DNA of 32,724 nucleotides from an uncultured Clostridium sp. (GTDB lineage: Bacteria > Bacillota > Clostridia > TANB77 > CAG-508), in assembly GCA_946548575.1 (NCBI GenBank), contig CAMNPT010000014.1, positions 1 through 32,724 on the forward strand. Reading direction: 5' to 3'. Of this stretch, positions 10,608-20,100 are shown one piece after another. A program made the position numbers and the translations under genes. Numbering within the stretch: position 1 is the stretch's first letter; every line of letters starts with the position of its first letter. The notes under the pieces are model-generated. The model saw only the letters and a list, made by a program, of their open reading frames with translations. It was not told the DNA's origin and ran no database searches.

Positions 10608-12986
10608 TTATTGTATTGCTTTAAAATACATACTATATTCAACTTCTACAGAATCTCCTGGCATATATTTTTTATTTGTTGATGTTTCTATATAGTATTT
10701 TACATTTCCTTTTGGTAAAATATATGTGCTACCTTCTCTACATAAGAATTTATTTACATTATATTTATTTACATTATCTAAAGATGTTGTCATCATAAAA
10801 TATGGTTTTCCCATTTTAGTTATAGGCTTTAAAGTTCTTGGTGCTATTGAATCTGCTATTTGATTAACACTTGTATATTTACCTTCTGTATTTGCTGTGT
10901 TTCTTAAACAAGCACCTTTAAATATATATTCTGGCATATTAAAGTCTTTTGCTTCTAGTTGTTTTCCTGAACATACTTCGTCCCATCTTTTATATATTGC
11001 ATTTTCATCAAACATATATAAATAATTCACATTTTGACTAAATGTATCTGTTGTAATTAAATCATTTGCTATTACATTATAATATGTTGTTGACATTACA
11101 TCATAGTAATATATTTCTTCTTGTATATTTTCAATGTTTGTAGTTGTTATTATTTTTAGTTTTCCATCTTCTATTTTATATACTCTGCTTCCTATACCAA
11201 ACTGATCCTCTTTAAAAACATCTACATACTCTTTTTTATCTACATCAAATAAACAATGCTCCATAAATGCTTTTATAATAGTTCCATCATCAAATGTTAT
11301 TTTTAAATAACCAAAACCTTTATATTTCTTTTCTATCCATATTGGATAAACATTTGTTATTCCACCATTTATATGATCATATACAGCCAATAAATCTGTA
11401 TATCTAATATCTTCTATATTTTTATATTTTCCATCTGCTAAAAGTATCTTTGTTCCTTCTACTAAGCAACTACCTGAAGCTCTTGCTGTAACTACAATGT
11501 CTCCTGTGATTGGTTGGTTTATTTTTAAATTTCCATCATTTGTAAATGTATAATCAGTATTATTTGTTAAGGTATTTCCTCCCATAGTTACACCAGTAAC
11601 CGAACAAGAAGTATAGTTACCAGTAGGAGTCAACTCTGTTTCATAATCAGTAAATCTATATGCTTTTTCTGTTGAATTGTTTGATTTATTTAAAGTTCCA
11701 TTTGTTACTTTAAATGTTACCTTAAATTCCCATTGCGCTTCAAAATCTGCACTTCTACATGCATGTCCTGGAGTCGTTTTCGCATCTTGAATTTCTCTTG
11801 CAGTCGCTGTGTTTCCTGTTGTATCTTTTCCATATACAATAAAATAATATGTTCCATCAGCAAGATTTTCTATTGTTTTGCTCTTACCCTCATCACTTTT
11901 AACTGATACTGAAGTCATTGCTGTATAATTATTATCGTCATTCTTTTTATATGGAATAATTGTATATCCATTTAATGCTCCATCTCCTGAATTGTCTGAT
12001 GCTTTCCAAGAAACAAGTAGTTGATTATTAACATCGTTATATTCTACTGTTACATCACTTATAGTTGGTGCAACTGTATCTGTCTCTCCGTTTGTATCTA
12101 CTCTAACTTTAGCATTTCCAGCATTTACCCCACTTTCTCCTGTAGGGACAATTAAAATTTTTACATTTTCTATTTCTGAATTAAATTCAAACTCTCCATT
12201 TGCTTTTTTTAGGTAAAAAGTAAAATCTTGTCCTGCATTATTTGCACTTATTTCATATTGATGATTTTGAAGCCCTTGTGAATCTACAACAACATATTTA
12301 TCTGTATCTGCTACTGTAATTGTAAATGTTTTTGCTTCATCATATGTACTCATTACATTTACAGTAAACTCAGCTGTTTGATTTGTTCCTGTTAAATCTC
12401 CTATAGTATTTGTTACTGAGCCCATCAACCTTCCTACTGTATCTTCTTTTAAGTTTGGTGTAAATTCACCATTAACTTCATATGTACCTGAATTGTTTAT
12501 ATCTGGATTTGAAAATGTAATTTTAGCTGTTATTACTTTTTCTGTGTTAGAATCTATACTTTCCCCTTTATCAATTCCTGTTATTTCGATATCTAAAAGG
12601 TTAGCATATGTTCTTCCATCTTTAGTAACTGTAAGTGTATAATCTGGCATATTATATAAAAAATCGTAAGAGCTTTCATTTGCAATTGTAATTTCATAAA
12701 TTGCATAATATTCTGTACTTAATTCACTGTCTGTTGTATCGAAACTTAAATTAAAGTCTGTAATTCCTGAATCTGTAAACACAGGATCTGGACTAACTGT
12801 TGCATTTTCTGTTTTACTACTTACAACTACACTTTTTATATATACTTTGCCATCTGGTTTAAGCAAAGCTGTTCCATTTATATTTAACATTTTATTATAA
12901 ACAGCAAACCCTACCGTCATAAACGTTAGGGCAACTATAAACAATATAATTACAATTATAAAACTTTTATTTTTTGTGTTTTTCAT
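10608..12986 (-). CDS. Secreted or anchored surface protein: N-terminal TM/signal, TasA-like region, FN3-like domain, C-terminal Hint (intein-like) domain
   Basis: N-terminal hydrophobic segment 'SFIIVIILFIVALTFMTVGFAVYNKMLNINGTA'; FN3-like 'VSWKASDNSGDGALNGYTIIPY...'; Hint signature 'GSCLVEGTKILLADGKYKNIEDIRYTDLLAVYD'. Confidence 0.8.
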   Translation of the reverse strand: MKNTKNKSFIIVIILFIVALTFMTVGFAVYNKMLNINGTALLKPDGKVYIKSVVVSSKTENATVSPDPVFTDSGITDFNLSFDTTDSELSTEYYAIYEITIANESSYDFLYNMPDYTLTVTKDGRTYANLLDIEITGIDKGESIDSNTEKVITAKITFSNPDINNSGTYEVNGEFTPNLKEDTVGRLMGSVTNTIGDLTGTNQTAEFTVNVMSTYDEAKTFTITVADTDKYVVVDSQGLQNHQYEISANNAGQDFTFYLKKANGEFEFNSEIENVKILIVPTGESGVNAGNAKVRVDTNGETDTVAPTISDVTVEYNDVNNQLLVSWKASDNSGDGALNGYTIIPYKKNDDNNYTAMTSVSVKSDEGKSKTIENLADGTYYFIVYGKDTTGNTATAREIQDAKTTPGHACRSADFEAQWEFKVTFKVTNGTLNKSNNSTEKAYRFTDYETELTPTGNYTSCSVTGVTMGGNTLTNNTDYTFTNDGNLKINQPITGDIVVTARASGSCLVEGTKILLADGKYKNIEDIRYTDLLAVYDHINGGITNVYPIWIEKKYKGFGYLKITFDDGTIIKAFMEHCLFDVDKKEYVDVFKEDQFGIGSRVYKIEDGKLKIITTTNIENIQEEIYYYDVMSTTYYNVIANDLITTDTFSQNVNYLYMFDENAIYKRWDEVCSGKQLEAKDFNMPEYIFKGACLRNTANTEGKYTSVNQIADSIAPRTLKPITKMGKPYFMMTTSLDNVNKYNVNKFLCREGSTYILPKGNVKYYIETSTNKKYMPGDSVEVEYSMYFKAIQ

Positions 12987-14025
12987 GATTATTTATTTCC
13001 TCTTTAACAATAGTATACATATAACATGTATTTCCTTTTATTATGAAATATTTAGATTCATCATTTCCATACAAAAAGTTTATTGGTTCTCTTACACTTG
13101 CATATACATTGATTAAATCATCAAATGTTTCTACATCTATAATTGCAAAATCATTTGTATTCATATTTTTTACTTTTGTTATTAAATCTTCGTAATCTGC
13201 ATTTAATTTTTTAATTCTATCTCTATAATTTAAATGATTATTTTTATGTGCTAAAAATACTGCATATCTAAACAAGTTGTGTACAAACATTACTACTACT
13301 ATTACAAATAAAACTCTTGCTAGATTACGGTATGGTTCTACTTCTTGATTTTTTCTTACTATTTCTTTAGCATTATTATCACTTTGTGTTTCAATTTTTC
13401 CTTCTACTGCTTGTTTAGAAAGTGGTATTGTTAAACTTAATTCTGAATTTATATCCATATTTTCATTTGTACTATCTACTGTAACATTGCCTGTTACTTC
13501 CATATATACTTTTAATGTTGATTCTGTTTGAAGTCCATATTCTTTTATAAAACTATTTAGTAGGTCATTATATTTGTTGTAGTCAATTTTATTATTTACA
13601 TTTATTTCGTGAGAATTTTTACTTTGTATATTATTTGTTTCTGCTGTTGTTAGTTCAAATTTTTTAGTCCAATAGTTTCCTATATCATTATTGTTTTTAT
13701 CTGCTTTTATTTCTGCATATAATTTATAATTCAATGTTCCTGATACATTTTCATTAAAATAAATATTATATTTAAAATCACTATCTATATAATCTATTAA
13801 ACTTGTAATATATGTTTTATCTTTCTCTAGATATGGTGTATCAAAGAAATTATTTGGTTTTAAGAAAACTCTATAATTAACTGAATTATTTTCTTTGTAT
13901 GTATATGTAACATTTTCACATTTCTTAAATCCTACAGAGAAAAAGACAAATCCTAATACAAATAATATAATCAATGTTGCTATGAATCTTCTTTTTCTGA
14001 TTCTATTCATTCTCACGTTTCTCAC
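12967..14025 (-). CDS. Membrane protein resembling DUF5305
   Basis: N-terminal TM, extracellular 'NSVNYRVFLKPNNFFDTPYLEKDKTYITSLIDYIDSDFKYNI', second TM, cytoplasmic tail; overlaps neighbours at both ends. Confidence 0.65.
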   Translation of the reverse strand: MRNVRMNRIRKRRFIATLIILFVLGFVFFSVGFKKCENVTYTYKENNSVNYRVFLKPNNFFDTPYLEKDKTYITSLIDYIDSDFKYNIYFNENVSGTLNYKLYAEIKADKNNNDIGNYWTKKFELTTAETNNIQSKNSHEINVNNKIDYNKYNDLLNSFIKEYGLQTESTLKVYMEVTGNVTVDSTNENMDINSELSLTIPLSKQAVEGKIETQSDNNAKEIVRKNQEVEPYRNLARVLFVIVVVMFVHNLFRYAVFLAHKNNHLNYRDRIKKLNADYEDLITKVKNMNTNDFAIIDVETFDDLINVYASVREPINFLYGNDESKYFIIKGNTCYMYTIVKEEINNHEKHKK

Positions 14026-15188
14026 CTCCTAAACAGTTCATTTATCCATACTGTTGGGTATCCTATGTATTTTACTACTCTCCTAACCACTCCAAGTACT
14101 TCGTCTTCACTAACCATTTCTACATCGACAGCATTGTTTGCATCTCCTTTTGTGTAGAAATATAGCTTAGAAGAGACTTCTTTTGTTTTTACTATTCTAT
14201 GTGCTACTAATATATTGTCTTTTTTAAATACTATTATGTCATCATTTTCTAAGTATTTATTGTCTATTTTTTCAAATATTATTGCATCTCCTCTTTCATA
14301 AATTGGTACCATTGAGTTTGATGCAATTGCAATCATTTGAAATTTAAATATTCCTGATACTAGTATAATTATTATTGTTAATAATATTATTACAGGTATT
14401 GTTATAAAACTTATATTTATTCCTGTTAATTTATCTTTCCATTTATTTTCTTCTTCTTTTGGTCTTAAGTATTTTACTAATACTACATATATTGTAAATG
14501 GCATTATTATACCTACTGCACTTTGCAAATAGTCTCCTAAGTTTGTCATTATTGGTAATATATAAATATATAAATTCATTATTAATTTATATGTTATTAC
14601 TGGTCTAAAACCATAATTACTAACTAAATATGTAGATAAAAGTTCTTGTGCTATTATTGGCAATACTGTAACACATATAAATACAAATATATCGTAATTA
14701 TTGTTTAAAGTAAAAATATTTGAAATTAGCAAAATATTAAATATTGCCATTAATAATGTTAAAATATATATTGCTTTTTTTTCTGTTGGATTGTTTTTAA
14801 TTATTAAGTATCTTAGTCTTTCTGATATTATTGTTATAATAAGTGTTGGTATTAACCCTTCTAACCATATATAAGGATTTAGTGAAAATATTGTTTTTCC
14901 AAATCCCAATATTAATCCTAATAAAAATATTATTATAAAATAAAATATTATTACTGCAAGTAATATTCTTGTTGCTGAACCTCTAAAAAAGTTTGTGTCT
15001 CTTTTTTTCTTGTAGACTAGTCCTGCAATAAATAGTACTATTCCTAAACCTGTAATTGAAAGTAAATATTTTATAATATTGTTTTGTATAAAAAAGAGAA
15101 GAACACTTAAAAGTAATATAATACTTTCAAATTTATATATACTTTTTATTTCTTGTTTCATATTTTGTTTACTCCAATTAAAATGCAA
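14022..15188 (-). CDS. Signal peptidase I of SipW/archaeal type fused to an N-terminal multi-TM region
   Basis: 'IASNSMVPIYERGDAIIFEK' (catalytic Ser), 'DIIVFKKDNILVAHRIVKTK' (His), 'YFYTKGDANNAVD'. Confidence 0.85.
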   Translation of the reverse strand: MHFNWSKQNMKQEIKSIYKFESIILLLSVLLFFIQNNIIKYLLSITGLGIVLFIAGLVYKKKRDTNFFRGSATRILLAVIIFYFIIIFLLGLILGFGKTIFSLNPYIWLEGLIPTLIITIISERLRYLIIKNNPTEKKAIYILTLLMAIFNILLISNIFTLNNNYDIFVFICVTVLPIIAQELLSTYLVSNYGFRPVITYKLIMNLYIYILPIMTNLGDYLQSAVGIIMPFTIYVVLVKYLRPKEEENKWKDKLTGINISFITIPVIILLTIIIILVSGIFKFQMIAIASNSMVPIYERGDAIIFEKIDNKYLENDDIIVFKKDNILVAHRIVKTKEVSSKLYFYTKGDANNAVDVEMVSEDEVLGVVRRVVKYIGYPTVWINELFRR

Positions 15189-15189
15189 T

Positions 15190-15222
15190 AGTCGCTATTT
15201 TGCTATTTAGAAAATAGCGACT
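15190..15222 (-). terminator. Intergenic hairpin (attenuator or processing site) between the TasA-like gene and the signal peptidase
   Basis: AGTCGCTATTTT-GCTATTTAG-AAAATAGCGACT; 12-bp stem but no strong U-tract. Confidence 0.55.
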
Positions 15223-15233
15223 TAAATAAACTA

Positions 15234-15818
15234 CTATGTAGCTGATTCATAATCTAAATTACCTGTAACTGTAACTGTTACATCTTTTTTTGGTAAATCA
15301 TCAGCATCTGTTGGTTGCACATATGTTACTTTAACTTTTACAGGATGTGTTGTATTTTTAGGTAAACTTGTCTCTAGTCCTTCTGTTGTTGTTGAATAAG
15401 ATGTACCATTATTATATGTAATTGTGTATGTGAAATATTTTTCTAAATCAGTACTAGTTACTGTTGCATTATCATTATCTTTAGCTGTTAATCCCATAGT
15501 TACTTTTTTTAGTATAGCATCCATTGAACCATCATTAATTACATTAATTGTTGCTTCATAAAAATCTCCTGGTTTTTCTAATGTTACAGTGAATTTAAAG
15601 TTTGTTTTGTCAATTGTAGGATTAGTTGCCGTAACTGACCCATCAGTTGGAGTAATACTATTTTCTACATAATGTACATTCCATGGGCTTCCCTTTACTG
15701 TTACAGTTCCATTAATATTTAATGTTTGTGTATACAACGCAAAACCTATTGTCATAAGCAATACTGCTACTATTAGTAATAACAACACTCCTCTTTCTTT
15801 TTTCTTTTTGTTTTCCAT
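15234..15818 (-). CDS. TasA/camelysin-like SipW-dependent surface protein
   Basis: Short N-terminal TM/signal 'GVLLLLIVAVLLMTIGFALYTQTLNINGTVTVKG' followed by a beta-rich extracellular domain; next to SipW-type peptidases. Confidence 0.7.
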   Translation of the reverse strand: MENKKKKERGVLLLLIVAVLLMTIGFALYTQTLNINGTVTVKGSPWNVHYVENSITPTDGSVTATNPTIDKTNFKFTVTLEKPGDFYEATINVINDGSMDAILKKVTMGLTAKDNDNATVTSTDLEKYFTYTITYNNGTSYSTTTEGLETSLPKNTTHPVKVKVTYVQPTDADDLPKKDVTVTVTGNLDYESAT

Positions 15819-15849
15819 CGCCTATTCCTCCTTTTTTATATCTAATTTT

Positions 15850-15916
15850 ATTTTACAAAATGCGACAATAAGAGTCAATATATAAATTATTACATTTGTA
15901 TTACATTTATATTACA
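15850..15916 (-). promoter_or_regulatory. Sigma-A-like promoter with three TGTAAT direct repeats upstream
   Basis: Minus strand TGTAAT x3 with exact 11-bp periodicity (complement of ATTACA at 15889, 15900, 15911), then TTGACT-17 nt-TAAAAT. Confidence 0.6.
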
Positions 15917-15923
15917 AATTTGT

Positions 15924-15959
15924 AAAAGCAGGAAATCTTTATTAAGATTTCCTGCTTTT
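15924..15959. terminator. Terminator hairpin at the 3' end of the 15942-16523 gene
   Basis: AAAAGCAGGAAATCTT-TATT-AAGATTTCCTGCTTTT. Confidence 0.8.
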
Positions 15960-16523
15960 CTTTATTTTTCTTTGTCTGTATTTTTTTTCTTTATAACATA
16001 CATTAGAAAATAATAATAACAAAACTATTAATACAAAAAATATAGTTAATTTTGCTTGTAATATATTAAGTATTACTCCAAATTTTGATACCTTATTTAC
16101 AACTTTTCCAATCACTTGTCCTTCTTCTATATGTTCATTATTTGGATATAAAGATTTATTAGATATAGTAACATATTCATTTTTTTCACCTTTTTTTATT
16201 ATTTTATGAATTTTATCTATTCTTATTTTATCATTAACCTTATATGCTATTATATCATCAGTTTTTAAACTATCTTCTTTTACTTTTTTTACTACAGCTA
16301 AATCATTTTTATTTAATTCTTTTTCCATAGCATCACTTTTAATGCTAAATAAACTTACACCAAAAAATTCTACATAATCATTTTTAGTTATTTTTGTATT
16401 AATAAAATATATAATATTATATGCAATTCCTATTATCATCAATATATAAATTATCTTTAGTATTATCTTTTTTCTGTTTATATTTCTGATATATTTAATA
16501 TTGTTTTTTATGGATTTCTTCAA
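15942..16523 (-). CDS. Signal-peptidase-like protein with apparent loss of catalytic residues
   Basis: Two TMs and S26-like core 'VSLFSIKSDAMEKELNKNDLAVVKKVKEDSLKTDDIIAYKVNDKIRIDKIHKI'; Ser is Ala (GCT) and His appears lost. Confidence 0.7.
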   Translation of the reverse strand: MKKSIKNNIKYIRNINRKKIILKIIYILMIIGIAYNIIYFINTKITKNDYVEFFGVSLFSIKSDAMEKELNKNDLAVVKKVKEDSLKTDDIIAYKVNDKIRIDKIHKIIKKGEKNEYVTISNKSLYPNNEHIEEGQVIGKVVNKVSKFGVILNILQAKLTIFFVLIVLLLLFSNVCYKEKKYRQRKIKKSRKS

Positions 16524-17079
16524 TTTTCTTTTCTCTCCTATTTTCTTTTTTCTCTTCTATTACAATTCTCCAGAAATATAAAAGTAAAAGCATAAATATG
16601 AAAATTAGAAATACGATTTGATTATTAAGTAAATTTATTATTTTTCCTATAAAAGGTATCCTAATAACTTCTTTTCCTAAAATTTTGTCATAAGTTATTC
16701 CATCTGTATCTTCTATTTTGTTGTTGTCTCCTTTTGTCATATAAACATTTTGATTTTCTTTTTTAACAATTCTGGTTATTCTATGAGTGATTTTACTTTC
16801 GCCTTTTTGATATGTTATTATATCATTTACTTTTAAGTTTTCTTCTTTTTCTTCTTTTTCAACAACTACATCACCTGATTTTAAATTTGGCTCCATACTA
16901 TCTGTTGTTATTACATAAGCTTTGTAGTCTAAAATGCTTATTTGATCAATTCTATTCATTGCAGTTATTGATACCAAAACCATATTATAAATAACAATTG
17001 TTAATAAAATGTCTATAATTCTTCTTAAAATTCTTTCCATTCTTTTTCTATTTTCAATAGATTTTTTATCGTATTTCAT
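16495..17079 (-). CDS. Signal peptidase I, SipW-like
   Basis: 'AYVITTDSMEPNLKSGDVVVEKEEKEENLKVNDIITYQKGESKITHRITRIV', 'YMTKGDNNKIEDT'. Confidence 0.85.
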   Translation of the reverse strand: MKYDKKSIENRKRMERILRRIIDILLTIVIYNMVLVSITAMNRIDQISILDYKAYVITTDSMEPNLKSGDVVVEKEEKEENLKVNDIITYQKGESKITHRITRIVKKENQNVYMTKGDNNKIEDTDGITYDKILGKEVIRIPFIGKIINLLNNQIVFLIFIFMLLLLYFWRIVIEEKKENRREKKIEEIHKKQY

Positions 17080-17103
17080 AATTTTCCTTTCATTTATTAC
17101 TTA

Positions 17104-20100
17104 TTATTTTATAATTATATATTCATAAGCTTCGCCTACAAATACTCCATCATCATATAGTTTATATGTTAGTTTATATGTTCCTGTTACTAAATTTTGC
17201 TTAAAGTTGTAGTTTGTTGTTATAGAACTACTTGGATTATTTGAAATTAAATATTCGTTTTCTACTCCTGTTGGAGATATATTATTTGTAACATAATTTG
17301 CTAAATCAACTTTACTATATGTTTGTTCATATTCTTCATTATAATCTCTTCTATATAAACATACTGATATACTTGGTTTACTAAATTTAGAAGAATAATT
17401 TACTGTACTTGTTATACTGTTTGTTCCATTTTCATTGTTTCCTGTTTCTTTGTCTATTATTTTAGCTTGATCATTTGTTATTACTTTTAGTCCATAAGCA
17501 TCATTTATTATTCTTATGTTTAAATCTATAGAATCTGATGCTTCTAGTCCATAATATATACCATCTGCTGAACCAAAAGATTCTATTCTTAATATGTAAT
17601 CACCACTTGCCAATGTTGTATTATCTTGAGTATTAACTTTCATTTTTGATAATACTTTTGTTACTTTATCTGCTAAACATATTCTAGTTGTTCCATCAAC
17701 TCTTGGATAATATTTTGTTCCATCTAATTCAAAGTTTATTCCAAGTAAACTGTCGTTTTGCATTCTGTTTCCATTACTATCATATAAACTTATTTTTATT
17801 CCAAGTTTTTTGTCAAAATATTGTGTATCATATATTGTTTTTGTATCTACTATTTTTTGTGTTAATTCTGTATCTACATTTAAATTAAATGTTGTACCTA
17901 TATATACTGTTTCTGGATTTACTTCCGCTGAGTTTAATTTGATTTGTGCTCCTTGTCCAGCATATACAGAATATCTTATTACATCTCTTTGAATACCTAA
18001 AACTCCAATTAAAGTTTGTTCATCTGTATCTCTTAATTCCATTAAGAGTGTATTTTTGCTTATATCTGACTGAATATCTGTGTCTGCTAAATTTATTTGG
18101 AATATAAAGTTTTCATATACCAAATTATTTGTTGTATCATAATAACTATTTGCTGCCTGCTGTTCATTAAACATATCATTTTCGCTTCCCATTGCTATAA
18201 AATCTGATAGTTTATATTCAAATTTATTATTTTGTACATCACTTGCAGATACTATATAGTAATAATATTTTTGAGTTGCCATATCTAACATTGTTATTTT
18301 TGTATTAGCTGGAAGCGCATAAGGTAAGTCTGATGAATTTCTAGAAACTAATACCCTATGATATGTATCATAATCTTCATAATAATCACTTTCTGAAAAT
18401 TTATTTAAAAATAGTGAATAATATGTTGAAAATGTACTTTTATTTGTTATAGATGTTTCTGTAGATGTAAATAGTCCGGAATTCTTGTCCAGGTGCAATA
18501 GCTGCTTCATAGAAAGAATCCTGGAATAATTGTGAACTTAATACTATATTTATATCTATTAATGATATTTTATAATTCAAGTCATCAATAGGTGTTTGTA
18601 CTAATAGTCTTATTTTTACATCTCCTAATGCTTTCTTTTCACTTATGTTTTGTGAGTGATAAAAACAGAAGTTTAATGCTGGTGTATATGATGAACTATC
18701 TGATAGATATTCTTTTCTACCTGTATAGCTTCCTCCATCTTTAGTTAAAAAAGTTGTTGATGAATTTGTTCTCCATCCGTTATTTCCTGTTTTCATTGTT
18801 AAACCAAATACATTGTTTGCTTTATTTTCATCTGGTTCGATAGATTGTATTTGATTTGGATTAACTAAAGAAATTCCTTCTGCTAAACCTGCTGAAAATC
18901 CTTGTATTGTAAATCTAATGTTAGGGTCTGAAAAACCATTTAATACTAATTCATAAGTTCCAAGCGTTGCATATTTAGATGCTGCAAGTTCTATATCAAA
19001 TGGTGTAACATCAAATACTTCTCCTACTGTCCATAGATAGTATATATCATCATCAGGAGTTACCCCTACATATTGTTTCTTTATTTTTCCTTCTTCATTT
19101 ATATTTGTATAAAATCCATCTACAGTTATATCATGTATGCTTTCGTCGTTTTCTCCTCTGTAATGTTCTGCCTTTACATATGAATTGTTTGCAAAAGTTC
19201 CAAAGTTTGTTATTTCATCTCCGTTTTCATATCCTACATTATAATATCCTGTACTTGTAGCTGGGTTTGTTCTATTTGTGTATAGTCCTAAGAAGAACAT
19301 TCCATGTACTTCTCCATAAGCTGTTGCTTTCTCATTTGTTGCAACATTTAAGTTTTTACCTTCTAGCATATATATTCTGTTATCTACATTTTTAGTCATT
19401 TCTCCTGTTTCTTCATCTATAGTAGCTGCACCTTTTACTTCTTCACCATCAACTACTGCAACACTCTCTAATTTAGTAAGTAAGTTTGCACCATTTGATA
19501 AATATAATGTAGAACTATTTTTTAATTTTAATTCTGTAACCCTACTTATTGAGAAGAATACAGTTGAATATTCATTTGTTCTATCTGTAGTTCCTGAAAG
19601 AGAAAAAGCTGAATTGTCTATTGTTGCAAGTGTTGCTCTTTGTAATGATACATTACTTTTTGGATTTTCTGCTGTTCCATAATTTTTTATATTTATAAAA
19701 CTATCACCATTAGATGATGATGCATTTCCTGAACCAAATATACTTCCTTTTATAGAAAATTTATCATATCCATTTGCATCTATGTTTATTTCAGTTCCTT
19801 GAGTTACACTTATAAATGAGAAGTCATAATTTTCACTTCCTGATGCATTTGCTTCTCCTCCTCCAAATATAGTACCTCCAATTTCAATATCTCCAATTTC
19901 TAAATTTTCGTTTCCTACTGCATCTTTTCCTATATTTGTTACTGTATTTCCATAAACTACAGAAGTATTTGCACCACCATATACATTTCCGCCTATTGTT
20001 CCTGATAATATATTTACTGTACTTGTTGAATTGTTATTACTTTCCGTTCCTGTTGGAGCTTGGTTTCCTCCACCAAATACATTTCCTGTTACTTTATTTG

